Positions 34,601 to 42,630 are shown, counted from the stretch's first letter. The stretch: DNA of 64,000 bases from Chloroflexota bacterium (GCA_004295045.1 SHND01000020.1:6417-70416), one strand, 5' to 3'. Translations and numbers: made by a program. Notes: generated from the sequence alone by a model not told the origin.

Positions 34601-34980
34601 CCTCACACAAAGCGGAGCGATTGGATGACGCGGCGAGCGCATTGGAGGAGGCATTCACAGAATCGCGCCAATATGAAGAGCATTGGTGGGATGCCGAACT
34701 GTACCGCCTTCGCGGCGAATTGATGTTGGCACGCGGCGATGACGTGGCAAGCGCAGAAGCAGAGTTCCGTCAAGCCCTCGAAATCGCACAAGCGCAGCAA
34801 GCCAAATCACTCGAACTGCGCGCGGCAATGAGTATGGTTCGTCTATGGGAACGCCGAGCGCAAAAGACTGACGCGCGCCAGCTCCTCGTTCCGCTTTATG
34901 CCTGGTTCACGGAAGGATTTGACACCCCTGATTTGCAAGCCGCTCAAGCGTTAGTGGCACAGCTTGAACGCAGTTCATAA
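31681..34980 (+). CDS. SARP/BTAD-AAA-TPR transcriptional activator (AfsR-like STAND)
   Basis: 1099 residues from GTG at 31681, six bases after AAAGGA; the TTG 21 bases upstream is less likely. Residues 1-90 are an OmpR-type winged helix (VRLLGDFQFTYGGRQI, LQSLVAYLILHAG, NNLRQFLYQLRQAL). Residues about 90-245 are the BTAD helical domain (LDPLDENTYITLMRLQ, AKEILERELGVEPG). An AAA/STAND module has Walker A at 297-306 (TGEAGIGKSR) and Walker B near 407 (LLLWIDDLQW). The rest is TPR-like helices. Such proteins bind direct repeats next to promoters and are gated by nucleotide and a ligand. Candidate operators stand before the next two genes. Confidence 0.92.
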   Translation: MAPPVLHVRLLGDFQFTYGGRQIIGVNTPRLQSLVAYLILHAGSLQSRQHIAFLLWPDTDESHARNNLRQFLYQLRQALPQSDRILVADANSVYWKTDTNQLIDLHLFERARLEAESFEQHNDPNNLHQALERMVSYYQGDLLPACYDEWLTPERERLRKECQQAYQKLARLLEAQREYVAALEVVQKLLRLDPLDENTYITLMRLQTLNDERASAQRTYQAAKEILERELGVEPGDALRDAFERLQTLPQTISGKNAGEISTLAPLKLIARQQEWEKLRVVWRRVVRGEAHVVFITGEAGIGKSRLAEELYSWSSQQGFTTAHTRSYAAEGRLSLAPITEWLRSRAVRPHFEKLDNVWLTEVSRLLPELISERSELSRPEPISEYGQRQRFFEALARAILSVPRPLLLWIDDLQWCDPETIEWLHFLLRFEGNGGALILGTARSGELPSEHPLVVLARELQRQDRLTTIELTALDMAETAKLATQIGGRELDTAATLRLYRETEGNPFFVLETIRAAQSNVTTDETAGALYAKADGMSSLPPRVYAMIAGRLAKLSPAARQIAELGAAIGRQFTFDLLVHAEQQAEENIIRALDELWQKRIVREQDVNVYDFTHDKLREVAYFEISAPQRRLLHRRIAQALVKLHGENLDAVSVQLAAHYDQAGMFEQAIPFYERAGAMAAAVYANDDAITLFTRGIALLEHSPSGMKRETQELILLLALARLYRITTGWASAEMERVASRAWELGKRVGTLSQQLETLFLLQTVQVVRPRFDQVIETESEIQRLLGTTGTTPLAFRKIHFAGAMVHHKGQFQDGRVMFEEMLATYDERGVLELHESLGVNYLAMGYVWNSHALWCLGYPQQGYESCLHGVKVAHEFPHHFSQALTSAYLALLQELRADANTFRAQAEAAFAFTQAHRVTYYFAWSNILVNFARAWQEPQIENLTRLRDAIHFFTDTGAHLRMPYYLSLLARASHKAERLDDAASALEEAFTESRQYEEHWWDAELYRLRGELMLARGDDVASAEAEFRQALEIAQAQQAKSLELRAAMSMVRLWERRAQKTDARQLLVPLYAWFTEGFDTPDLQAAQALVAQLERSS

Positions 34981-35001
34981 TTCCGCAAAAATTCCTCTCA
35001 A

Positions 35002-35046
35002 CTAACGCCTCCGTTCACGCATCGCTAACACCTCTTTTGATAGATT
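35002..35046 (+). promoter_or_regulatory. Candidate SARP operator and promoter of the PLAT-protein gene
   Basis: Repeats CTAACGC (35002), TTCACGC (35014) and CTAACAC (35025) are spaced by about 11-12 bases. The last is 9 nt from the -10 box TAGATT (35041-35046). No TTGACA-like -35 box is present. The leader to the ATG at 35136 is about 83 nt. Confidence 0.55.
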
Positions 35047-35135
35047 GTTCACACAAACAATCATTCATCGCTTTGCCGGTTTCATCTCTCTCGCAGGGAA
35101 ATGACGCAGGCGGGCAAACATAAAAGAGGTGTGAG

Positions 35136-36110
35136 ATGAAAAAAGCAATCTTTGTTTTGGCGCTGACGCTCGGCGTACTGTTTGCAACCTTTGGAAGCCA
35201 GAATCGCGCGCTAGCGGCTCCTCCGAATAGCACGCCTGTTTGGCGCGCGCAACTCCGTCTCGCCATCGCAAATGTTTCGGATGCAGGCACAGACGACGAT
35301 GTGCAGATTCAGCTGAATGTCAAGAATTCGACGTGGCTGGACTATGCGCGAAATGATTTTGAGCGGAACAAAACATACACCTACGACCTTTCGTTGACAA
35401 AGGTGACAAAGCTGGGAGAAATTACAAAACTCCGTATTCGCAAGACCGGCACGGATGCAATTTGCGTGCGCTCCATCACCTTGCTCATTAATGGCAAGAC
35501 GATATACAGCAAGACATTTGGGAATGCACAATCCACCTGCCTGTGGCTCGACAATGGCGATGGTCATCCAAACTCCTATTCGGTCTCTGGCGCTACCTTG
35601 CGCGCGCACGCCTCCTGGAAGGGCTTTGTCCAACCCAACGTGCCGACGACCTTGACGCGGAGTGAGTTAGAGAGCCGCATCGAAGGCGCAGTTGGAGACC
35701 GCATCCAAAGCAATGACCTGATGTGGGGAGACGAGTCCTACAATCTTTTCGGGCGCGGCGTAGAGGTTACCAAGAAAACGAACGAGAGCGTTCACGTTGA
35801 CCTGGATTTGGCGTACGATTTGCCCGGTCCGTACAACCCCGAAGTGGACGTTGACTTTGATCTAGCGTTCAGCTGTTCGAGCGGCAAAGTCACCGCGACG
35901 GCAGAGAATTATGACGCCCATCTGGACAGCATTATCTATGACTATCTCAAGAATCTGCTGCCAGTTTGGGGTCCCAAGCTGCTCGATATGCTCACCAAAC
36001 AGGTATTGAAAGGAATGGTGGATGCCATTTCCATCAGCGGACAATTTGGAGGCAGTTGTCCGGTCATTTCAGTCACGGGGGATGGGAATGTAGTATTCAG
36101 CAAACCGTAG
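35136..36110 (+). CDS. Secreted protein with PLAT/LH2-like beta domain
   Basis: 324 residues. A signal peptide (about 1-28, cleaved near ALA-APP) precedes a segment at about 45-130. That segment has the PLAT pattern (DDDVQIQLNVKNSTWLDYARNDFERNKTYTYDL, then LGEITKLRIRKTG, then ICVRSITLLINGK). The remaining 190 residues are unrecognised, with two Cys pairs possible. A good ribosome site (AGAGGTGTGAG) precedes ATG. PLAT domains bind lipids or protein partners, and enzymes often carry them. It follows the SARP gene directly and carries a matching operator. Confidence 0.8.
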   Translation: MKKAIFVLALTLGVLFATFGSQNRALAAPPNSTPVWRAQLRLAIANVSDAGTDDDVQIQLNVKNSTWLDYARNDFERNKTYTYDLSLTKVTKLGEITKLRIRKTGTDAICVRSITLLINGKTIYSKTFGNAQSTCLWLDNGDGHPNSYSVSGATLRAHASWKGFVQPNVPTTLTRSELESRIEGAVGDRIQSNDLMWGDESYNLFGRGVEVTKKTNESVHVDLDLAYDLPGPYNPEVDVDFDLAFSCSSGKVTATAENYDAHLDSIIYDYLKNLLPVWGPKLLDMLTKQVLKGMVDAISISGQFGGSCPVISVTGDGNVVFSKP

Positions 36111-36138
36111 GAAGATCATGGATGATGGCGATTCTTTA

Positions 36139-36187
36139 ACTGGAGCGAGAAGCATGAACTCTTCAGACCGAGCTTTCTCGCTCCAGT
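36139..36187 (+). other. Long hairpin between the PLAT-protein and oxidase genes
   Basis: A 13-bp perfect stem (36139-36151 with 36175-36187), extendable past one bulged base, encloses a 23-nt loop. No T-tract follows. It may attenuate or stabilise the PLAT-protein mRNA, or be an operator. Confidence 0.6.
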
Positions 36188-36233
36188 AACTTGACTGACA
36201 AGTCGTAAAAAGAGACGGTAGCTCTTGCGCCAA

Positions 36234-36266
36234 TTAACGTTTAGCTAACGGCAGAGCTGATAGAGT
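36234..36266 (+). promoter_or_regulatory. Candidate SARP operator and promoter of the FAD-oxidase gene
   Basis: TTAACGT (36234) and CTAACGG (36245) are direct repeats 11 bases apart. The second is 9 nt from the -10 box TAGAGT (36261-36266), the same gap as at 35002-35046. No normal -35 box is present. Confidence 0.6.
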
Positions 36267-36323
36267 GTAAGCGCATTGAAGAATGGATAACCACAAGTAT
36301 CAAAGCCAAAGGAGAAGAAACAA

Positions 36324-37736
36324 ATGAATCCCTCTGCTCCCGCCGCAATGGCGGCAACTTTGACGGAAAGCGCAGTTGAAACATTCCGCCCACAACTGCG
36401 CGGCGAATTGATTCAGCGTAATGACGCTCAATATGAGCAAGCGCGCAAACTCTACAACGCAATGATTGATAAACATCCTGCGCTGATTGTGCGCTGTGTG
36501 GATGTTGCAGATGTGATTGCCTGCGTCAATTTCGCGCGGGAGAATCAACTCACTCTGGCAATTCGCGGCGGAGGACACAACGGACCGGGCTTGGGTTCGT
36601 GCGACGATGGCATCGTGATTGACCTCTCACGGATGCGCGGCATCCGCATTGACCCTTCGAACAACACAGTCCGGGTCGAAGGCGGCTGTGTGTGGGGAGA
36701 TGTTGACCATGCCTCACATGCCTTTGGGTTGGCGGTGCCGAGTGGCTTTCTTTCCAGCACAGGGGTCGGCGGACTGACACTCGGAGGCGGCATTGGCTAC
36801 CTCACCCGCAAGTATGGTTTGACGATTGATAGCTTGCTTGGTGTGGATATGGTTCTTGCGGACGGCAAGTTCGTGCACGCGAGCGCGGACGAGAATGTGG
36901 ATTTGTTTTGGGCAGTGCGCGGTGGCGGGGGTAACTTTGGAGTGGTGACCTCGTTCCTCTTCAAGGGACATCCGATTCACACGGTTTATGGCGGACCAAT
37001 GTTTTGGCCCCTCGAACAGGCAGCCGATGTGCTCAAGTATTGGCAAGACCTCATCCTAAACACGCCGGACGAACTGAATGGTTGGTTCGCGTTTGTCACC
37101 GTGCCGCCGGTTGCACCCTTTCCCGAAAAGCATCAGTTGGAAAAAATGTGCGCGATTGTGTGGTGCTATACGGGTCCCCTCGCGCAAGCAGAAGCTGTGT
37201 TCAAACCAATTCGCGCCTTTGCGCCACCCGCGATAGATTTCGCAGGACCCATTCCATTCCCTGCATTGCAAAGCATGTTCGATGCGCTCTATCCATCCGG
37301 GCTGAATTGGTACTGGCGCGCCGACTTTTTCAACCACTATGATGACAAGGCGATTGCGTTGCACATGAAATATGGCGCACAGCTACCAACTGCGTTTTCA
37401 ACCATGCACATTTATCCCATCAACGGCGCTGCGGGTCGGGTGGGCAATGGCGATACAGCATGGGGCTATCGTAACGCAAACTTTGCTCAGGTTGTTGTGG
37501 GCGTTGATCCGGACCCGGCAAATAACGCGCGGATGGGTGAATGGGCAAAAGACTATTGGCTCGCGCTGCACCCCAATTCGATGGGTGGCGGCTATGTGAA
37601 CATGATTATGGACGAAGGCGAAGAACGCGTAAAAGCCGCATACGGCGAAAATTATGCGCGCCTCACACAGATCAAAGCGAAATACGACCCTGAGAACTTG
37701 TTTCATGTGAACCAGAATATCCACCCGACACGATAA
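36324..37736 (+). CDS. FAD-linked oxidoreductase, BBE-like (berberine bridge family)
   Basis: 470 residues preceded by AAAGGAGAAG. An FAD-binding PCMH domain has IRGGGHNGPG with the His that carries flavin, then GGCVWGDVDHA, and GFLSSTGVGGLTLGGGIGYLTRKYGL. The usual second attachment Cys is Ser here, so flavin is predicted to be singly attached. The BBE-type C-terminus ends YDPENLFHVNQNI. Members oxidise alcohols, sugars or natural-product scaffolds using O2. Substrate unknown. It shares its candidate promoter architecture with the PLAT-protein gene and ends in a strong terminator. Confidence 0.9.
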   Translation: MNPSAPAAMAATLTESAVETFRPQLRGELIQRNDAQYEQARKLYNAMIDKHPALIVRCVDVADVIACVNFARENQLTLAIRGGGHNGPGLGSCDDGIVIDLSRMRGIRIDPSNNTVRVEGGCVWGDVDHASHAFGLAVPSGFLSSTGVGGLTLGGGIGYLTRKYGLTIDSLLGVDMVLADGKFVHASADENVDLFWAVRGGGGNFGVVTSFLFKGHPIHTVYGGPMFWPLEQAADVLKYWQDLILNTPDELNGWFAFVTVPPVAPFPEKHQLEKMCAIVWCYTGPLAQAEAVFKPIRAFAPPAIDFAGPIPFPALQSMFDALYPSGLNWYWRADFFNHYDDKAIALHMKYGAQLPTAFSTMHIYPINGAAGRVGNGDTAWGYRNANFAQVVVGVDPDPANNARMGEWAKDYWLALHPNSMGGGYVNMIMDEGEERVKAAYGENYARLTQIKAKYDPENLFHVNQNIHPTR

Positions 37737-37762
37737 ACACATACTCCAACGAGGTACGAAAG

Positions 37763-37795
37763 CGGAGCAGGATTGACCTGCTCCGTTTGTTTTTT
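37763..37795 (+). terminator. Intrinsic terminator of the FAD-oxidase gene
   Basis: CGGAGCAGG (37763-37771) pairs with CCTGCTCCG (37777-37785) around a 5-nt loop and is followed by TTTGTTTTTT. Confidence 0.95.
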
Positions 37796-37873
37796 GGGAC
37801 TTGCTCATCGTCGCATCAATGGCTGTACGGATGATCCTCTTGGAATCTCGAAATGGATGTAGCGACAAATGCC

Positions 37874-37901
37874 TTGACATCCGAAATGGGGGTGATAGAA
37901 T
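37874..37901 (+). promoter_or_regulatory. Promoter of the MBL/multicopper operon
   Basis: TTGACA (37874-37879), 16 bases, then TAGAAT (37896-37901) with an extended TG-A before it. This is a normal sigma-70-like promoter without CTAAC repeats, unlike the two upstream genes. Confidence 0.75.
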
Positions 37902-37965
37902 CGAGTACGGCAATTGATATTCAGCGCGAACTCGGTACAACAGCCACAGTAATAGGAGCTTTCCT

Positions 37966-38694
37966 ATGGAAATTGCGCCCGGTGTGTACGACCTTACGCC
38001 ACCACGACGCGGCTATCTCAAAGGCGGCTTTGTTCACGCGTTCTTGATACAAGATGGGCAAGACTTGATCCTCATTGATACCTTGTTCGATGCCGACGCG
38101 CAAGTCATCCTCGATCAGATTCACGCCTTGGGCAAAACAGTCAGTGACCTCAAACACATCATCTTGACACACGGGCATCGCGCGCACTTGGGCGGACTCG
38201 CGACGCTGAAAAAATTAAGCGGCGCGCGGATTTACGCGCATCCATGGGAAGCGGATATTGTTTCGGGCGATCGGACACAGCAAGGCGTGAATCTGCGTCC
38301 AATTTCCAGTTCGCTTGTCGTTTGGCCCATTCTTTTTTTTGGTACGCTGTTGGGACCTTTGAGTAATCACAAACCTGCTCAAGTGGACAAGCTGATTGAT
38401 GAAGGCGATCAAATCGGACCGGTGCGCGTACTGTATACACCCGGACACACGCCCGGGCATCTCGCGTTTTATTATCCGGAGAAACGCGCGCTCTTCACCG
38501 GCGACGCGTTCGTCACCTGGCCCCTCATTTGTCCCGGCTGGCCCAACGCGATGTTGAATGAAAAACAAACGTGGGCATCGCTGCGGCGCCTTGCCGAATT
38601 GGACGTCCAGGCAATCGGCGTCGGACACGGCAATCCGATTGTGCAAAACGGGAAACAGGTGCTGCAAGAGCTAGCCGCACGCGGCAAATTGTAA
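37966..38694 (+). CDS. MBL-fold metallo-hydrolase with HxHxAH metal motif
   Basis: 242 residues, AGGAG at good spacing before ATG. The fold is typical (LILIDTLFD, ILTHGHRAHLGGLATLKKL, LYTPGHTPGHLAFYYPEKRALFTGDAFV, GVGHGNP). The canonical HxHxDH reads HGHRAH (residues 69-74), so the Asp that ligates the second metal is Ala. Activity could be monometallic or altered. It is first in an operon with the multicopper-oxidase-like and membrane-protein genes. Confidence 0.88.
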   Translation: MEIAPGVYDLTPPRRGYLKGGFVHAFLIQDGQDLILIDTLFDADAQVILDQIHALGKTVSDLKHIILTHGHRAHLGGLATLKKLSGARIYAHPWEADIVSGDRTQQGVNLRPISSSLVVWPILFFGTLLGPLSNHKPAQVDKLIDEGDQIGPVRVLYTPGHTPGHLAFYYPEKRALFTGDAFVTWPLICPGWPNAMLNEKQTWASLRRLAELDVQAIGVGHGNPIVQNGKQVLQELAARGKL

Positions 38695-38741
38695 GAACGC
38701 GATGCGTTTGATGAACGAGACGCGAGAATTTCGGAGGAAAC

Positions 38742-39788
38742 GTGGCGCGAATTGAATTATGGCTTCAACTGGAAAATCAGCCGTGGGATTTGGCGCCGAA
38801 TGGAATTGACCGCGCAACTGGCGAAAGCTTTACGCGCGATACGTCAGGGATGTTCAAGCCGCTCTCCGGCGGCGCGCTCATCTTTCGTCGGTGCGCGCCA
38901 AATTGGACAGCCCCTGCCGACGTGAAATTGAATCCGTGGGATTTGAATGAACTCGAACCCGCACTCACGCGCGGTACCATTCCCGGCGCGACCATCGAGT
39001 TAAAAGTTGGCGACGAAGCAATTATTCATTTTCGCAATATGGATATGCGCGCGGGATTTTCCGAATCCGAGCGCACGCATAGTCTTCACGCACACGGCGT
39101 ACAGCATTCTGTAATGTACGATGGGACATATCCGATTTCGCCGCCCGATCCCTCGCAAGGAAACAAACAAGGCGACCGCGTTCCGCCCGGCGGCACCTTT
39201 GATTATCTATTCACCGTGCCGCATCTCTCCAACGCGGGCGTGTGGATGTACCACGATCATTCGATGGCTGCGGCTTCAAGCATTGCGCGCGGCGCGTTCG
39301 GCGCAATCGTGGTGCTTGCCGGTGGCGAATCACGACCGATTCTGCCAACGCAGCCCTTGCGCGTCGCATCCGATTCCGCCACACATTTTGCAAACGTTCC
39401 GGTGCCGCCCGCCGCAGGCGCGCATTTATTTTTCTTGCACGAACTCGCAGGCGTGGGCGAATGTTTGAACGGACACCAGCGCTTGGGCAACACGCCGAGC
39501 GTGATCGCGCGCACAAACACACGCGTAAAATTTCGCGTCTTGAATTTGACGAACCGCGCGCAATCATTTCACTTGCACGGGCATCGTTGGAAACGCGGAG
39601 ATGATTGGGTGGATACGGAGGTGGTTGGTGTCGGGGGCGGCATGAGTTTTGAAGTGTTGGAAGGCACAGCGGAAACCGGCGGCGGAAACGGCGAATGGAT
39701 GATTTCCAGTCCAACGAGCGAGGTGTGCGGCTCACTCATCGTGACAGACGGCGGCGCCCTTTCACTCCCAATCGGCGCAGCCGCATGA
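38742..39788 (+). CDS. Multicopper oxidase-like protein lacking the fourth copper motif
   Basis: 348 residues from GTG at 38742, right after GGAGGAAAC. Three cupredoxin-type copper motifs are visible: SLHAHGV, WMYHDHS and QSFHLHGHRW. The expected HCHxxxxxxxGM near the C-terminus is replaced by MISSPTSEVCGSLIV. No signal peptide is obvious at the N-terminus. Full multicopper oxidases reduce O2 at a trinuclear site that needs motif 4, so oxidase activity is doubtful and a copper-binding or nitrite-reductase-like role is possible. Length is short for the family. Confidence 0.8.
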   Translation: MARIELWLQLENQPWDLAPNGIDRATGESFTRDTSGMFKPLSGGALIFRRCAPNWTAPADVKLNPWDLNELEPALTRGTIPGATIELKVGDEAIIHFRNMDMRAGFSESERTHSLHAHGVQHSVMYDGTYPISPPDPSQGNKQGDRVPPGGTFDYLFTVPHLSNAGVWMYHDHSMAAASSIARGAFGAIVVLAGGESRPILPTQPLRVASDSATHFANVPVPPAAGAHLFFLHELAGVGECLNGHQRLGNTPSVIARTNTRVKFRVLNLTNRAQSFHLHGHRWKRGDDWVDTEVVGVGGGMSFEVLEGTAETGGGNGEWMISSPTSEVCGSLIVTDGGALSLPIGAAA

Positions 39789-39825
39789 AAAATTTCTGGT
39801 TCCATTCATCGAAAGAACATCGCGT

Positions 39826-40653
39826 ATGAAAATTCGATCACACGGTTTGCGTTCCTGGGGGATAGGCGGCGGCTTGATCGCTGCGGTGTTTGCAGTGTGG
39901 ATGTTTTTCTTTCCCGAACTCGCCGTCACACACTTTGCGTGGCCCGTCGAGCCGCGGCTCACGCAAATTTTTATCGGCGCGGGCTATATCTTCCGCACCG
40001 GATTTTTTTTCACCGTTGCATTTGAACCCGCGTGGCACCGTATTCGTTGGATTTATTGGGGCAATCTCGTTTTCACGGGGACGCTGCTGCTTGCAACTTT
40101 TTGGCACATGGATGCGTTTAATTGGTTTTTCGTCACCGCGCATTTGTGGATCATTCTTTACATTGTCGAACCCGTAACGATGCTCTATCTCGTGCCGCGT
40201 GAGCCAGCTGCGTGGACCGAAGTTCCGACGCCGCGCGGCGCGATACGTCCCGCGCTCAAATGGTTTCTCGTCGCAGAGACATGTATTTTATTGACGTTCG
40301 GTTTGCTCCTCGTGCTGAATCCTCAATTCGTCGATTTGCGCTGGCCCTGGCCCCTCAATCCACTTGACGCGCGCATCATTGCCGCGTGGTTTTTGGGCTG
40401 GGCGGCGTGGGCTGGCACAATGGCATTCGCCACCGATTGGGATGAAATTCGACTCGCCGCGCGTCTCAATATTCTTTTTGGCGCTGCGCTGATCGGAACC
40501 TTTATTGCATTTTTTTCACAGTTCGATTTTACCCGCGTCACGACGGGCGCGTACATGGGCGGTGTCGTCGTCTTGACGTTAGCGATGTTTTTTTTCTATT
40601 GGCGTCAAGAGCGCGCGCCGCTCCCGCCACAAACCACCGCGTCGGAAAGCTAA
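39826..40653 (+). CDS. Polytopic membrane protein of unknown function
   Basis: 275 residues with seven or so hydrophobic helices (for example IGGGLIAAVFAVWMFFF, FVTAHLWIILYIVEPVTMLYLV, LVAETCILLTFGLLLVL, GAYMGGVVVLTLAMFFFYW). I do not recognise a family or catalytic motif. Trp-rich interfaces are prominent. It lies 37 bp after the multicopper-like gene and ends the operon before a strong bidirectional terminator, so it may anchor or partner that protein. Confidence 0.8.
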   Translation: MKIRSHGLRSWGIGGGLIAAVFAVWMFFFPELAVTHFAWPVEPRLTQIFIGAGYIFRTGFFFTVAFEPAWHRIRWIYWGNLVFTGTLLLATFWHMDAFNWFFVTAHLWIILYIVEPVTMLYLVPREPAAWTEVPTPRGAIRPALKWFLVAETCILLTFGLLLVLNPQFVDLRWPWPLNPLDARIIAAWFLGWAAWAGTMAFATDWDEIRLAARLNILFGAALIGTFIAFFSQFDFTRVTTGAYMGGVVVLTLAMFFFYWRQERAPLPPQTTASES

Positions 40654-40696
40654 ACGACATTTCTGCATCTCGTGATGTGCGATACAGGCGAAAAAC

Positions 40697-40733
40697 AAAA
40701 AAGAACGGCGGATTTTGTCCGCCGTTCTTTTTT
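40697..40733. terminator. Bidirectional intrinsic terminator
   Basis: A perfect 16-bp stem (40697-40712 with 40718-40733, loop of 5) has A-run and T-run ends, so it can stop transcription of the membrane-protein operon and of the convergent acyl-CoA synthetase gene. Confidence 0.95.
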
Positions 40734-40736
40734 ACG

Positions 40737-42458
40737 TTATTTCTTTTCCGCTGCTGCCAGCTTGGCTTTTTCTTCTGCTACCAATTCGCGCCGCAAAATT
40801 TTTCCGATCATCGTTTTGGGTAACGCGTCGCGGAATTCAAGACTGCGCGGCACTTTGTATGGCGCGAGATTTTGTTTGCAGAAAGCGATGAGCTCCTCCG
40901 CCGTCGCGGTTTGCCCGGGTTTCAAAACCACGAACGCTTTCGCAGATTCCCCGCGATACGAATCGGGTACGCCGATCGCGGCGGCTTCGAGAACGGCGGG
41001 ATGTTGATACAACACCTCTTCAATTTCGCGCGGGTAAATGTTATAGCCGCCGGAAATGATCATTTCTTTCAAGCGGTCAACGATGCGGAAATAGCCATCC
41101 TCATCCATCACCGCGACATCGCCCGTGTGCAGCCAACCGTCGCGCAATGTGCTCGCCGTCTCTTCGGGCTTGTTCCAGTATCCCTTCATCACCTGCGGGC
41201 CTTTGATGCACAATTCACCGGGCTCTCCAACCGGCACTTCATTCTGTCCCGTATCCACATCCAATAATTTTACATCTGTATCGGGCACGGGAATTCCAAT
41301 TGTGCCGATTCGATTTTCACCATAGACCGGATTTGCGGTAACGACAGGTGACGCTTCACTCAAGCCATAGCCCTCGACCAAACGCCCCCCCGTGATTTCG
41401 CCAAATCGTTTCGCCACTTCGAGCGGCAGACCTGCTGCGCCGCTGATGCACGCTTTGATTGATTTGAGATCGTACTTGGACACATTTGGATTGTTATTGA
41501 TCGCCGTGTAAAGCGTTGGCACGCCGGGAAAGAACGAGGGCTTGTGGCGGTCAATCGCTTTCAGCACATGCTCCAAATCGCGCGGATTCGGTATCAAGAT
41601 CAATGTGCCAGCCAAGAGCATCGCTTCGTTCAAACAGGTCGTCATGGCGTACGAATGAAACATTGGCAGCGCGGTGAGAAATCCCTCGTTCGCCTCTTTG
41701 GCAAAAGGAATCCAGGCGCGCAATTGCAGCGCATTGGCGTACAAATTGTGATGTGACAGCTGCGCGGCTTTGGGCAAGCCGGTTGTGCCGCCGGTGTAGA
41801 GCAGCACCGCGTTATCATCCGCTTGCACCGGGACATTTGGCGGAACCGTTGATTCATCCTTGAGAACATCTTGGAACCAGTGATCGCCCGCCGCGAGATC
41901 GACGCGATGTCCTTCCTTTTTTTCCATCGCCAGGGTAAACAAGGTTTTCAAAAAACCCGGAAAATATTCCTTGATGTTCGCGACGATGACGTTCTTGAGC
42001 TTGGTTTTGCTGCGCACCTCTTGCAATTTCGGATAAAACTGCGAGAGCGCGACAATCGTTTCCGCCCCCGAATCCTGCAAGATGAATTCAAGTTCGCGCG
42101 GCGTATAAATCGGATTCACGGGCGCAATCACCGCGCCGGCTTTTAACGTCCCAAAATACGCTATCGCAAACTGCGGACAGTTCGGCAAATAAATTGCAAC
42201 GCGGTCGCCTTTTTTCACACCGAGCTTGACCAGCGCATTCGCAAAACGATTTACCGCATCGCGCAAAGCGCGAAAAGACATGCTCGCGTCCATCAACGGC
42301 TGTCCCGGTAATTTGTGCGCGACTGCGCCAAAAATAATCGCAGTGCGGTCAGGATATTCTGCGGCAGAGTCGTCTAACAGTTTATAGAGTGGGGCTTGTG
42401 GGTAATCCAGCGTGTGCGGAACACCCGTTTCATAATGTTTGTACCAAACGCGATCCAT
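40737..42458 (-). CDS. Long-chain acyl-CoA synthetase (AMP-forming)
   Basis: 573 residues from ATG at 42458, with AAAGGAG four bases upstream. ANL-family motifs are present: LLYTGGTTGLPKAAQLSH (P-loop), GYGLSEASPVV (A5), GELCIKGPQVMKGYWNKPEETA (A7-A8 region), and a C-terminal Lys in PKTMIGKILRREL. It activates fatty acids via an acyl-adenylate and joins them to CoA at the cytoplasmic face of the membrane. Single gene with its own promoter at 42602-42630 and a terminator shared with the convergent operon. Confidence 0.95.
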   Translation of the reverse strand: MDRVWYKHYETGVPHTLDYPQAPLYKLLDDSAAEYPDRTAIIFGAVAHKLPGQPLMDASMSFRALRDAVNRFANALVKLGVKKGDRVAIYLPNCPQFAIAYFGTLKAGAVIAPVNPIYTPRELEFILQDSGAETIVALSQFYPKLQEVRSKTKLKNVIVANIKEYFPGFLKTLFTLAMEKKEGHRVDLAAGDHWFQDVLKDESTVPPNVPVQADDNAVLLYTGGTTGLPKAAQLSHHNLYANALQLRAWIPFAKEANEGFLTALPMFHSYAMTTCLNEAMLLAGTLILIPNPRDLEHVLKAIDRHKPSFFPGVPTLYTAINNNPNVSKYDLKSIKACISGAAGLPLEVAKRFGEITGGRLVEGYGLSEASPVVTANPVYGENRIGTIGIPVPDTDVKLLDVDTGQNEVPVGEPGELCIKGPQVMKGYWNKPEETASTLRDGWLHTGDVAVMDEDGYFRIVDRLKEMIISGGYNIYPREIEEVLYQHPAVLEAAAIGVPDSYRGESAKAFVVLKPGQTATAEELIAFCKQNLAPYKVPRSLEFRDALPKTMIGKILRRELVAEEKAKLAAAEKK

Positions 42459-42601
42459 GCGGCTCCTTTCGGCATTGAATGACAACACATCTCAAAATTG
42501 CTTGCGCCGCGCTGCATCGTTCAGATATTCGATGCTTGCCCAAAAAGTAAAAGATAGCTTTGAGATGCAGTAGAGTCGTAGGGCAATCGTAACGCACGCG
42601 C

Positions 42602-42630
42602 ATTTTACGAAAGCGATTTTGGAATGTCAA
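42602..42630 (-). promoter_or_regulatory. Promoter of the acyl-CoA synthetase gene
   Basis: On the minus strand TTGACA (42625-42630), 17 bases, then TAAAAT (42602-42607), with a leader of about 137 nt. Confidence 0.75.
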
